From assembly GCF_014648515.1 (NCBI RefSeq), contig NZ_BMRG01000013.1:69188-133187 (forward strand): 64,000 bases of DNA, given 5' to 3'. Shown here one piece after another: positions 1 to 8,122 of the stretch (the stretch's first letter is position 1; each line of letters begins with the position of its first letter). Below the pieces are notes generated by a model. The model did no database searches, was not told the origin of the DNA, and saw only the letters and a program-made list of their open reading frames with translations. The position numbers were made by a program, and so were the translations under genes. The DNA comes from Saccharothrix coeruleofusca. GTDB taxonomy: Bacteria > Actinomycetota > Actinomycetes > Mycobacteriales > Pseudonocardiaceae.

Positions 1-1
1 G

Positions 2-889
2 TCGGCGTTGGAGTACGACTCGACCCAACCGCCCCGCGACGACCACATGACCTGCACCGCCACTCTGATCGACACCGAGGGGACCGGCTGGGCCCAGTGG
101 GGCCTGACCGCGGCCCACTGCGTGACCAACCCGCCCTCCGGGACGCGGACCTCCGACGCGCCGACGGACGGTCAGGAGCTCCACGGGCCGCCGCTGGTGG
201 TGCCGGTGCAGGACAAGAACTTCCAGCTGCGCACCGGGGCGCTGGACCGCACCCAGGTGCCCGCGCTGGAGATCGCCGCGTTCGTCATCCCGCCCTGGTG
301 GCAGTGGATCCCCGACACCGCCGAGCCGATCGAGACCGCCCCCGGCGCCGACCTGGCCCTGCTGCGGCTGGCCGCGCCGGTGCGGGTACCCGCGGCCACG
401 CTGGCCTCCACCGAACCCCGACCCGGATCGACGCTGACGGTGGTGGGCTGGGGCCGGACGTCCAACGGCTCGGCCGCCACGCCCACCACCGCCTCCCAAC
501 TGACGACCGCGGCGCTGCCGCCGGAACGCTGCGCCGCCGCGGTGATCACCCGCCACGACGTGTGCACCGGCAACCCCGGCGACCAGGAGAAGCAGTTCGG
601 GGCCTGCAACGGCGACTCCGGTGGCCCGCTCTACGGCAGGTCCGGCGACCGGTGGGTGCTGACCGCCCTGGTCAGCCGCGCCAGCACCCCGACGTGCGGC
701 ATCAGCCCCGACGCGAACACCGGCATCGCCTACTACCGCCCGTGGATCGAGGCGGTGGTGCACGGCACGGTGCGCACCGACCTGCCGCTGACCCCCGCCC
801 AGGGCGGACCGATCCCGCACCCGCGTATCGGGATCACCACCACCGACCCGGTGGAGCTGCCCGACCGCGTCGCCCAGTCCACCTCCTGA
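2..889 (+). CDS. trypsin-like serine protease, 5' end cut by window edge
   Basis: S1-family (chymotrypsin fold) serine protease, expected to be secreted. The catalytic triad is visible: the His in LTAAHC near the beginning, the Asp in DLALLRL in the middle, and the Ser in GDSGGPL near the C-terminal third. The reading frame is open to the left edge, so the signal peptide, propeptide and mature N-terminus lie outside the window. The TTG at position 8 is only the first possible start inside the window and is not likely the real one. Paired cysteines (AAHC, ERC, DVC, GAC, PTC) fit disulfide bonding outside the cell. The substrate cannot be read from the sequence. Confidence 0.85.
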   Translation, partial: SALEYDSTQPPRDDHMTCTATLIDTEGTGWAQWGLTAAHCVTNPPSGTRTSDAPTDGQELHGPPLVVPVQDKNFQLRTGALDRTQVPALEIAAFVIPPWWQWIPDTAEPIETAPGADLALLRLAAPVRVPAATLASTEPRPGSTLTVVGWGRTSNGSAATPTTASQLTTAALPPERCAAAVITRHDVCTGNPGDQEKQFGACNGDSGGPLYGRSGDRWVLTALVSRASTPTCGISPDANTGIAYYRPWIEAVVHGTVRTDLPLTPAQGGPIPHPRIGITTTDPVELPDRVAQSTS

Positions 890-1039
890 CCCCGGCGTGG
901 ACCGCCCCGGTCGGCCGTGCTCGCCCCGCAAGGGGGGCACGCGGACCAGGGCGGTCCACGCCCGGCCCGACGCGACACCGCCCGCACAGGACCTGCACCA
1001 CGGCCCCTCGGCGGCCCTGGACGACCACGGAGACCACAA

Positions 1040-1786
1040 GTGCGCGAAACCCTGCTCGCGGCCTACAACGGGCTCTCACCGGCCGCACAGCGGCTGGTGC
1101 GCCTGCTCGACGCGCTGCCGGTGGACCACCTCAGCGAGGCGGACATCATCTGCCTCGCCGCGCCACCACCGCAGCACGCCCCCGACGCCCCACCTGCCCC
1201 CGTCCCACCTGCCCCGTCCGCTTCGGCGGCGCGCCGCACAACGTGGACGCGGGCCCTGATCGACGAACTCGTCGCGGCCGGCCTGCTGCAGGCCCGGCCG
1301 CCGCACTCCGGCGCCGATCCGCACCCGGACAGCGCCCCGGGGCAGTCCCGCGGGCCGGGACAGTACGGCACGGACCGGTCGACGCGGTGGTGGACGATCC
1401 CGCCGCCGGCCCGCGACCTCGCCCACGACCGCGCCGCAGCCGAGGACGACCCGGCTGCGCAGCGGCAGGCCCTGCTGCGGATGGTGGACCTGCGGGTGTG
1501 GCCGGCGGTGCTGGCCGCCGGGCTGTGCCTGACCCTGCACCAGCACCGCGGCCGCTACCCCGTGCCGGTCCCCGAGCCGGCCGTGCCGACCGAGGGCCAG
1601 GCACGGCGGTGGCTGCTCGATCACACCGGCACCGTCGCGGCCTACGCGCGGCGCCTGTACGCGCTCGGGTACTTCGAGCGGGCCTGGCACCTGGTCAACG
1701 GGCTGTGGCCCGTGTGGCTGCTGCGCAAGGACTACGCGCTGCGCTTGGAGCTGGATTTGCTGGCCTGGCACTGTGCCTGCCGATAA
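1040..1786 (+). CDS. truncated hypothetical protein with TPR-like C-terminal part
   Basis: Unrecognised protein of 248 aa starting at a GTG (VRETLLAAYNGLSPAAQRLVR). The start-like segment resembles the helical linker of STAND/SARP-type regulators. A low-complexity Pro/Ala stretch follows, then a segment around YALGYFERAWHLVNGLWP that looks like the beginning of a tetratricopeptide array (alternating helices, aromatic pairs). The protein stops after one such unit, about 110 bp before a transposase gene, so it is probably the remaining front part of a longer gene cut by insertion and deletion. The function cannot be assigned. The earlier ATG-type frame extension (from 917) is rich in Arg/Pro and lacks a convincing start. 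Confidence 0.45.
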   Translation: MRETLLAAYNGLSPAAQRLVRLLDALPVDHLSEADIICLAAPPPQHAPDAPPAPVPPAPSASAARRTTWTRALIDELVAAGLLQARPPHSGADPHPDSAPGQSRGPGQYGTDRSTRWWTIPPPARDLAHDRAAAEDDPAAQRQALLRMVDLRVWPAVLAAGLCLTLHQHRGRYPVPVPEPAVPTEGQARRWLLDHTGTVAAYARRLYALGYFERAWHLVNGLWPVWLLRKDYALRLELDLLAWHCACR

Positions 1787-1893
1787 CCTCATCCATGCAG
1801 GTAGAGGACGTACGAAGCCCAAGGGGAGTCGAGCGTTCGCGAGCACGGCTGCCATGCGCTGTGACGTCGGCCGGCACGGCATGATGACCGGCT

Positions 1894-2991
1894 GTGCTGC
1901 TCCGACTGGCCTACCTCGGCGTGACCAACGCCTTCGCGTTGCTGCGCCTGCTGCCCATGAGCGACCGGGACAAGGACACGGAAATCCTGGCGCTGCGCCA
2001 CCAAATCATGGTCCTGCAACGCCAACTCGGAGACGCCCGTCCACGGTTCTCCCCCGCCGACCGGGCATTCCTCGCCGCCCTGCTGCACCGACTCCCGACG
2101 CAAACGCTTCATCGACTCCGACTACTGGTACGCCCGGAGACAGTCCTGCGCTGGCACCGAGACCTCATCGACCGTCGCCACGCAGCCAGATCCCGCCCCA
2201 AGCGGCCCGGCCGACCACGAACCATCCGCTCCATCCGACTCCTGGTACTGCGCCTGGCACAGGAAAACCCCGCCTGGGGCTACCGCCGCATCCACGGCGA
2301 ACTCCTCGTCCTCGGCATCAAGATCGGCGCCTCCACGGTGTAGCAGATACTCCAGGACGCCGAGATCGGTCCGGCCCCCGAGCACACCTCGACGACCTGG
2401 TCCACCTTCCTCCGCTCGCAGGCCGAGGCGCTCCTGGCCTGCGACTTCTTCGAGACCCGCACGTTGAACGGAACCCGCCTGTACGTGCTCGCGGTCATCG
2501 AACACGCCAGCCGCCGGATCCGCGTCCTCGGCGCCACCGCACACCCCACCGCATCCTGGGTCACCCAAGCCGCCAGGAACCTCGCCATGGACCTCGACGA
2601 CGCAGACAGCTCCGTGCGGTTCCTGATCCGCGACCGGGACGGCAAGTTCCCGGCACTGTTCGACGCCATCCTCGCCGACGCGGGCATCCAGGTCGTCCTC
2701 AGCGGAGTCCGGATCCCGCGGATGAACGCGATCATGGAGCGCTGGATCCACAACTGCCGACGGGAACTGCTCGACCGAACACTGATCTGGAACCAACAGC
2801 ACCTGCTCCACGTGCTGCGCGAGTACGAGCGCTTCTACAACACCCACCGGCCCCACCAAGGCATCGCCAACGCCCGACCACTACAACCACTGCCACAGCC
2901 AGCCCCCGATCAGGCACCCCTCACCCACCTCGACATCCGCCGACGGCAACGACTGGGCGGCATCCTCAACGAGTACCACCACGCAGCCTGA
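1894..2991 (+). pseudogene. integrase-core (rve) transposase with in-frame amber stop
   Basis: One continuous frame encodes an IS481/IS3-like DDE transposase: an N-terminal segment (ILALRHQIMVLQRQLG), a helix-turn-helix region (ENPAWGYRRIHGEL), then the integrase core with VLAVIEHASRRI, IRDRDGKF and the ending YNTHRPHQGI. A TAG at 2341-2343 interrupts it, exactly where relatives have Trp (STVW followed by QIL), so a single TGG to TAG change explains it. The element is probably inactive unless the stop is suppressed. I could not find convincing terminal inverted repeats, so only the gene is annotated. It sits between a truncated gene and another transposase fragment, marking a degraded insertion hotspot. 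Confidence 0.8.
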
Positions 2992-3003
2992 CCAGCACGG
3001 ACG

Positions 3004-3255
3004 ACATTTTCGGCAAGCACAGGGTGATCTGCTCGACCAACGCCATCGAGAGCGTCAACGCCCGCATCCGCCGCGCGGTCAAAGCCCGAGGCCACTTCCG
3101 CAGGCGAACAGGCCGCGCTCAAGTGCGTCTACCTGGCCGTGATGAGCCTGGACCCGACCGGCACCGGCCGCAAACGCTGGATGATCCGCTGGAAGCCCGC
3201 GCTCAACGCCTTCGAGATCGCCTTCGACGGCCGCCTGGCCGCCGGACGCAAGTAA
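3004..3255 (+). pseudogene. IS256-family transposase C-terminal fragment, frameshifted
   Basis: The segment reads STNAIESVNARIRRAVKARG, the hallmark C-terminal motif of IS256/mutator transposases. It then continues in a different frame as EQAALKCVYLAVMSLD and ends with RWKPALNAFEIAFDGRL before a TAA at 3253. The frame changes near 3095-3105, consistent with a one-base indel. The N-terminal two thirds, including most of the DDE residues, are missing. This is a relic of an IS lying 74 bp from the trailer end of the CRISPR array, so the array's old end may be bounded by the IS-driven deletion. Confidence 0.75.
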
Positions 3256-3328
3256 CCCTCTTTAACCCGAGTTACACCGCTCGTTTGACCCCGTCCTGGG
3301 CGCCCGGCGCCCGGCGGAACCCATCTCA

Positions 3329-4664
3329 GTTGCGATCCCGCTGGGACGCGAGTCCCAGCGCTGCCGTGATCTCCCCGGCCGAGCAGATCGCGCTCATGCA
3401 GTTGCGATCCCGCTGGGACGCAAGTCCCAGCGCTGTCCGAGAGTGGCCCCGGCGACGAGGCCAGCCCCGGTGAGTTGCAATCCTCGCTGGAACGCGAGTC
3501 CCAGCGCTGCCGGTGCCCCCGGCCAGCACCATCACGATCTGCTGGTTGCGATCCCGCTGGGACACGAGTCCCAGCGCTGCCCTGACGGGTTCCGGGTGCT
3601 GGTGCTGGACTGCGAGTTGCGATCCCGCTGGGACGCGAGTCCCAGCGCTGCTTCCATGACGCACGAACCACCGTCGCTGACGGCGCTGTTGCGATCCCCA
3701 CCAGCTCCGGAGGGCTGGTGCTGCCGTAGAGCAGTTCGTCGTACTCTCGGCGCCCCGCGTTGCGATCCCCACCAGCTCCGGAGGGCTGGTGCTGCTTCGA
3801 CCACGTGGAGGACGGCGGACGCGAGGCCTGGGTTGCGATCCCCACCAGCTCCGGAGGGCTGGTGCTGCGCGGGACCACCATGGACGCCACTCCCGACAGC
3901 AGGGTTGCGATCCCCACCAGCTCCCGAGGGCTGGTGCTGCCCCGCTTGGGGCTGTCGTCGCACCAGTGGCGCTCGTTGCGATCCCCACCAGCTCCGGAGG
4001 GCTGGTGCTGCCCGAGTCCAGCTCTACACCGCCGCACCGCCGCGCCGTTGCGATCCCCACCAGCTCCGGTGGGCTGGTGCTGCACGTCCGCCAGCGCACC
4101 GTGCGGTTCATCCCCTCGTTGCGATCCCCACCAGCTCCGGAGGGCTGGTGCTGCTTGACGTGCGGGTTGTCCGACAGCTTCGAGGGGATGTTGCGATCCC
4201 CACCAGCTCCGGAGGGCTGGTGCTGCGACTCATGAGGTGCCGCGCGTCCACCGGAGTAGTCCGTTGCGATCCCCACCAGCTCCGGAGGGCTGGTGCTGCC
4301 AGCAGGCGGGCGTTGGCGAGCTGCCAGTGCACCTCGTTGCGATCCCCACCAGCTCCGGAGGGCTGGTGCTGCTCATCGGCGACGCGGTGGACTGGCTATG
4401 GGAGAAGATGTTGCGATCCCCACCAGCTCCGGAGGGCTGGTGCTGCCAGGTCGGCGGACGCACCTCCAAGTCCGGTGGCCGCGTTGCGATCCCCACCAGC
4501 TCCGGAGGGCTGGTGCTGCCTCGGGACGCGGACGCCATGCGCCGCTACCCCAAGTTGCGATCCCCACCAGCTCCGGAGGGCTGGTGCTGCCGGTGCGCGC
4601 CCGGTCGGACTCGCTGGGGAGCGCGTCGTTGCGATCCCCACCAGCTCCGGAGGGCTGGTGCTGC
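3329..4664 (-). CRISPR. type I-C CRISPR array 1, composite, 19 repeats of two stem types
   Basis: Nineteen repeats with 34-37 bp spacers. On the + strand each repeat begins GTTGCGATCC and ends GCTGC. Five repeats (3329, 3401, 3474, 3545, 3616; 36-37 bp) carry the stem GCTGGGAC/GTCCCAGC. Fourteen repeats (3688, 3759, 3832, 3904, 3975, 4047, 4118, 4190, 4263, 4336, 4410, 4483, 4554, 4628; 37 bp) carry CACCAGC/GCTGGTG. The switch occurs across a normal 36-bp spacer (3652-3687). The array follows cas2, and the typical repeat end GGGATCGCAAC appears on the minus strand, so transcription is leftward with the leader at 4665-4812. The GCTGGGAC repeats are then the oldest, and three of them (3401, 3474, 3545) carry private mutations, as expected at a trailer end. 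Confidence 0.97.
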
Positions 4665-4812
4665 GCTGCCTGAGCAGCGATGACGCTTTTGGAAGCTGCC
4701 ATGAACACTCTCACTTCCCACTGAATGAGATGACACGCCGTGATGAAGTTCGGGACCTGGCGGCGTGTCGGAACACGCTTGGGGTTCCGAAGTCGGAGGG
4801 CTGTGGCTGTCA
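4665..4812 (-). promoter_or_regulatory. CRISPR leader of array 1
   Basis: The segment lies between the stop of cas2 and the first repeat (4628-4664). It begins next to the repeat with GCTGCCTGAGCAG and contains an imperfect palindrome GCGTGTCGGAACACGC at 4763-4778, followed by GGTTCCGAA. All three blocks recur in the leader at 13830 in the same order and with similar spacing. Leaders carry the promoter for the pre-crRNA and the signals for spacer insertion. The shared blocks are the best candidates for these signals, although no promoter hexamers can be called confidently. Confidence 0.75.
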
Positions 4813-5103
4813 TCAGATGATCAGCGGGTCGTGGTGTGCTGCGTCGATGGCTGCTCCGAGGTGTTTGGCGGTGTGGAAGGTGCCGCGGTCGAGGTGGTAG
4901 ATGCGTACCGAGTCGAGGGTGGGGTCGATGGTGGCTTGGAGGTGTGCTTCGAGGTGCAGTCTCTGGGGTGGGGTGCAGACGACTTCGAAGACCGATTTCT
5001 GGACTCTGTGGCCGATGCCTTCGCAGATTTTGGCGACGCGGCGCAGTCGTCGTTCGCCTTCGGGTGTGGTGGTGTCGACGTCGTAGGTGATGAGCAGTTC
5101 CAT
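4813..5103 (-). CDS. cas2: CRISPR-associated endoribonuclease-fold protein Cas2
   Basis: Cas2 of 96 aa with the ferredoxin-like fold signature at the N-terminus (MELLITYDVDT, with the conserved Asp after the first strand) and RRLRRVAKICEGIGHRVQKSVFEV. It forms the central dimer of the Cas1-Cas2 spacer integrase. The ATG overlaps the cas1 stop (ATGA), indicating translational coupling. It is the last gene of the cas operon and its stop directly abuts the array leader. Length and order (cas4-cas1-cas2) fit subtype I-C. Confidence 0.97.
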   Translation of the reverse strand: MELLITYDVDTTTPEGERRLRRVAKICEGIGHRVQKSVFEVVCTPPQRLHLEAHLQATIDPTLDSVRIYHLDRGTFHTAKHLGAAIDAAHHDPLII

Positions 5104-6119
5104 CAGGTGAGCGTCCAGGGTTGGTAGGTGTCGGTTGTTCCGCGCAGGTGGCGGGCGAGCAGGCGTGCTTGGACGAGTGGGATGAGGGCTGCGGGGATGT
5201 CGCGTCCGAGGGTGGCGTGTGGCCAGGTTCGCTCGCGGGCTTTGCTCCAGTGTTCGAGGAAGGTCTTGCGTCCGTCTTCGGTGAGTTGGACGGCGCCGCC
5301 GGGCAGGGTTTGGGTGTGTCGGTCGGTGATCTGTCCGCGGTTGAGCAGGGTGAGCACGAGGCGGTCGACCAGCAGTGGTCGCAGTTCTTCCATGAGGTCG
5401 AGTGCGAGTGCCGGTTTGCCTGGCCGGATGCCGTGGAGGTAGCCGATGAAGGGGTCGAGTCCGACTTGTTCGAGGGCGCCGTGGACGGCGACGCGGAGCA
5501 TGCCGTAGCCGAAGGACGGCAGGCAGTTGACAGGGTCGGTGGGTGGTCTGCGGGTTCGGCCGGTGGCCACGCCGGGTGTGAGTTGGTCGAGTGCTTGGAA
5601 GTAGGTGCGTGCGGCTTGGCCTTCGACGCCCAAGACTTGGGACAGGGTGGTGGCTTCGGCGAGTTGGGTGAGGGCTTGGGCGTGGTCGTGGGCTGTGTCG
5701 CGCAGGCGTTGTTGTCTGGTGGCAGTGGTGTCGCGGGCGGCTCGGAGTAGCAGTTGCCGGTAGTTGTGCAGCTTGCCCGCGACGAAGCTCTTGGCGAGGT
5801 GGAGGCGTGGTTCGGGGTTGTCGTGGGTGCGGACTTGGGCGAGCCGGAGGTGGGGGTTGCCGGTGTGGGGTCCGCTGGTGCGGGCGAGGAATCGGCCGTT
5901 TCTGGTGATCCAGGTGATGGAGCGGCCGTCGGCGGCGCAGCGGTGGAGGAGATCCTCGGTCAGGGAGACGCCGTTCCAGGCGACGATGTGGTCCAGGCGT
6001 ACCAGGGGCAGGAGGCGACGTCCCGGCTTGTCGGGGTGTGCGATGCGCAGGGCGTCGCCGTCGAGGTGCAGGCTGGTGCCGGGAGTGGTGGCGAACAGGG
6101 TGCGCAGGAGTTCAGTCAA
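5103..6119 (-). CDS. cas1: CRISPR integrase Cas1 (type I-C)
   Basis: Cas1 endonuclease/integrase of 338 aa that inserts new spacers at the leader-repeat junction. The frame is open much further upstream, but that part is a shadow of cas4. The chosen TTG (6119) overlaps the cas4 stop, giving an N-terminus LTELLRTLFATTPGTSLHLDG typical of Cas1. Active-site landmarks are GVEGQAARTYF (Glu), the His in SFGYGMLRVAVHGALEQVGLDP, and DLMEELRPLLVDR (acidic metal ligand). The downstream overlap with cas2 is one base. In I-C systems Cas1 works with Cas4 to pick PAM-flanked prespacers. Confidence 0.95.
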   Translation of the reverse strand: MTELLRTLFATTPGTSLHLDGDALRIAHPDKPGRRLLPLVRLDHIVAWNGVSLTEDLLHRCAADGRSITWITRNGRFLARTSGPHTGNPHLRLAQVRTHDNPEPRLHLAKSFVAGKLHNYRQLLLRAARDTTATRQQRLRDTAHDHAQALTQLAEATTLSQVLGVEGQAARTYFQALDQLTPGVATGRTRRPPTDPVNCLPSFGYGMLRVAVHGALEQVGLDPFIGYLHGIRPGKPALALDLMEELRPLLVDRLVLTLLNRGQITDRHTQTLPGGAVQLTEDGRKTFLEHWSKARERTWPHATLGRDIPAALIPLVQARLLARHLRGTTDTYQPWTLT

Positions 6120-6747
6120 GCCAGTCTCCGTCGGGGCGTGGGGTGAACAGGTCGGCGCCTGCGGGTGTGGCGGCGTCGGGCAGGCAGCCGGGCCGTAGTG
6201 AGCAGCGATGGCATCGCTTGTCGTTGACCGGCGGCGGGAGAACGCCGTCCTCGAGTAGTGCGCGGACCGCTTGGGCGGTGCGGTCGACCTTGTCGACCAT
6301 GGCGTCGTCGACGAGTACGTCGTGGCGGCGCCGGTCCCGCCCGGAGAAGACGGCTCCGTACGGGACCGGTGCTTGAAACATCTCGCGCAGGCAGATGACC
6401 TGCGCGGCGACTTGCAGGTCGGCCGGGCCGCCGGGGTGGTAGCGGCCTGATTTGTGTTCGACGGGTGTGGGTCCGTCGTCGGTGAACTGGACGGTGTCGC
6501 AGACGCCGTGCACGCCGATCGTGTCGCTCCACACCGGTAGTGAGTGCCAGATCTTGCGGCCTCGGCGGTCATTTCGTGTTCCGGTGTTGTCGACTGCGGC
6601 GTGGGCGAGGTCGCCGCGGACGGTGTCGATGTTGGATTCGAAGTAGCCGTCGAGGTGGATCAGCGCCGCCTGCCTCGGGCAGTAGGCGTAGTGCTCGAGT
6701 GCGGAGATCGGGATGCTGGTCGCGGTGTCGATCGGTCGGTCGTGCAC
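6112..6747 (-). CDS. cas4: Cas4 RecB-like nuclease with Fe-S cluster
   Basis: Cas4 exonuclease of 211 aa that trims prespacers and enforces PAM choice during adaptation. The first cluster cysteine is in HYAYCPRQAAL (about residue 24), and three more are in CHRCSLRPGC near residue 185-195, the typical 4Fe-4S arrangement. The RecB-type nuclease core is visible as GVCDTVQF (Asp), PVEHKSGRY (E-x-K) and DLQVAAQVICLREMF (QxxxY-like motif with Gln). It overlaps cas1 by 8 nt. It is separated from cas7 by 11 bp. Confidence 0.95.
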   Translation of the reverse strand: MHDRPIDTATSIPISALEHYAYCPRQAALIHLDGYFESNIDTVRGDLAHAAVDNTGTRNDRRGRKIWHSLPVWSDTIGVHGVCDTVQFTDDGPTPVEHKSGRYHPGGPADLQVAAQVICLREMFQAPVPYGAVFSGRDRRRHDVLVDDAMVDKVDRTAQAVRALLEDGVLPPPVNDKRCHRCSLRPGCLPDAATPAGADLFTPRPDGDWLD

Positions 6748-6758
6748 GGCGTTCCGCC

Positions 6759-7676
6759 TCAGGCGATGAGCTTGGTGAGGGTGACGCCGTGGGGCAGGTC
6801 GTTGTCGTCGACGGAGACGACGTAGTCGCTGAACGCGCGGGGCGGGGCGGCGGGCGTGGTGGGCTCGTCGGGTGAGAGGGGCTTGGCCGGCAGGGCGGTG
6901 ACGCGTTCGGTGAGGCGGTGGGCGGGGGCGGCGCCGAAGGCGTCGGGGTGGGTGAAGACGTAGAGGCCGCGCGGGGTGAGGGTGCCGCGGGTGGCGGAGC
7001 GGTCGTGATCGAACATCATTTCCAGGGTGCGGTAGAGCAGTTCGAGGTCCTTGGCGTCCACGCCGGTCTTGGTGGCGCGGGTGGCGGAGTAGTAGAGCTC
7101 AACGCGGTAGAGCCCGTAGGGAACGGTCCACTTGCCGCCCATCTCGGTGGTCTCACCCTTGTCGATGTCTTCCTGCTTGGTCTGGGTGACGCGGGTGATG
7201 GCGTGGTCGGCGGGGACGATCGGGTCGATGCTGCGGGCCATGCCGACCTGCAGCGGGCCGCGGACCTGGCCGAGGGCTCCGGTCTTGCCGACCGAGAGCA
7301 CGGCGCCGAACAGGCGGATGTCGACGTAGCGATCGCACAGCCAGGCGCGGGCTTGGTCGGCCTGCTCCGGGCTGATCTTGCTCTTGCTGTCGAGCTTGAG
7401 GCCGTTGGCCTGATAGGAGGCTTCCAGGCGTGGGTTGAGGGCGTGTCCTGCCTGGACGAAGATGCCGTAGCGGGGATCGTCGCCCGCCGCCAGGGCAAGG
7501 GTGTCGCGAATCTTGCGCTTGAGGGCGACGTCGGTGACCAGGCCCTGTCCGGTTTCGTCGTCGGTGCGGGGGCGGTTGCCGGCGTCGGGATCGCCGTTGG
7601 GGTTGCCGTCGGTGACGTCGAACAGGAAGACCATGTCGTGGCGGACAGTGGGGTCGAGGTGGGGCTGGGTGGTCAT
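6759..7676 (-). CDS. cas7: Cas7 backbone protein of type I-C Cascade (Csd2)
   Basis: Cas7c (Csd2) of 305 aa, the crRNA-binding backbone subunit of the I-C effector. The N-terminus has the family signature FLFDVTDGNPNGDPDAGNRP, and later LFGAVLS and GALGQVRGPLQVGMARSIDPI are typical of the RAMP-fold palm. The ATG at 7676 overlaps the cas8c stop as ATGA. Several copies per complex are needed, so an independent ribosome-binding site would be useful, but coupling seems to be the main mode here. Confidence 0.96.
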   Translation of the reverse strand: MTTQPHLDPTVRHDMVFLFDVTDGNPNGDPDAGNRPRTDDETGQGLVTDVALKRKIRDTLALAAGDDPRYGIFVQAGHALNPRLEASYQANGLKLDSKSKISPEQADQARAWLCDRYVDIRLFGAVLSVGKTGALGQVRGPLQVGMARSIDPIVPADHAITRVTQTKQEDIDKGETTEMGGKWTVPYGLYRVELYYSATRATKTGVDAKDLELLYRTLEMMFDHDRSATRGTLTPRGLYVFTHPDAFGAAPAHRLTERVTALPAKPLSPDEPTTPAAPPRAFSDYVVSVDDNDLPHGVTLTKLIA

Positions 7677-8122
7677 GCGGAGATCTCCTGGGCTGCGTCG
7701 GGGGTGGTCTGGTCGGGGGTGGTGCCGGTGGCGCGTTCCTCGGCGCGGCGGCGCAGGGTGTTGAACCGGTGGGCGCGTTGGTGGTGGTAGCCGAGCAGGA
7801 ACAGGGCCTGCTGGGCGGGGGTGGCGTGGCTGGGGATGCCGGTGCTGGCGTCGAGCAGGCCGAACAGTTCGTCGAGATCGCGTCGGTGGTTGACGCCGGT
7901 GCCGCGGCGGGTGCCGCGGAACTTGCGCAGCCAGGCGTCGGCGAGTTTGCGGCCGGAGATGAGGGCGGAGCGCGGGTTGGTCACCGCTCCGGCGAAGAAG
8001 CGGTTGGCGTAGGTGGTGTTGAGCTTGCCTTCGAAGGCGTCGTGCTGGATGGCGTCCAACGCGGCGAACAGCCGCCCGGCCACATAGGCGGGCTCGGTGT
8101 TGGTCGGGTCGAGTCCGGGCAT
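7673..8122 (-). CDS. cas11c: predicted internal small subunit Cas11c inside cas8c
   Basis: In type I-C systems the small subunit Cas11c is known to be translated from an internal start within cas8c. Here Met448 of Cas8c (ATG at 8122-8120) is preceded by GGAG at 8132-8129, six bases upstream, a good Shine-Dalgarno in a gene otherwise poor in internal ones. The product would be 149 aa, starting MPGLDPTNTEPAYVAG and containing the helical region DLDELFGLLDASTGI. The position, frame and RBS are seen in the sequence. That it is used is inferred from the family. Confidence 0.65.
   Translation of the reverse strand: MPGLDPTNTEPAYVAGRLFAALDAIQHDAFEGKLNTTYANRFFAGAVTNPRSALISGRKLADAWLRKFRGTRRGTGVNHRRDLDELFGLLDASTGIPSHATPAQQALFLLGYHHQRAHRFNTLRRRAEERATGTTPDQTTPDAAQEISA

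Noticed and set aside
3443-4900. Long open frames across the CRISPR arrays on both strands
   Set aside because: They arise because repeats lack stops in several frames; the peptides are repetitive translations of repeat units with no RBS.
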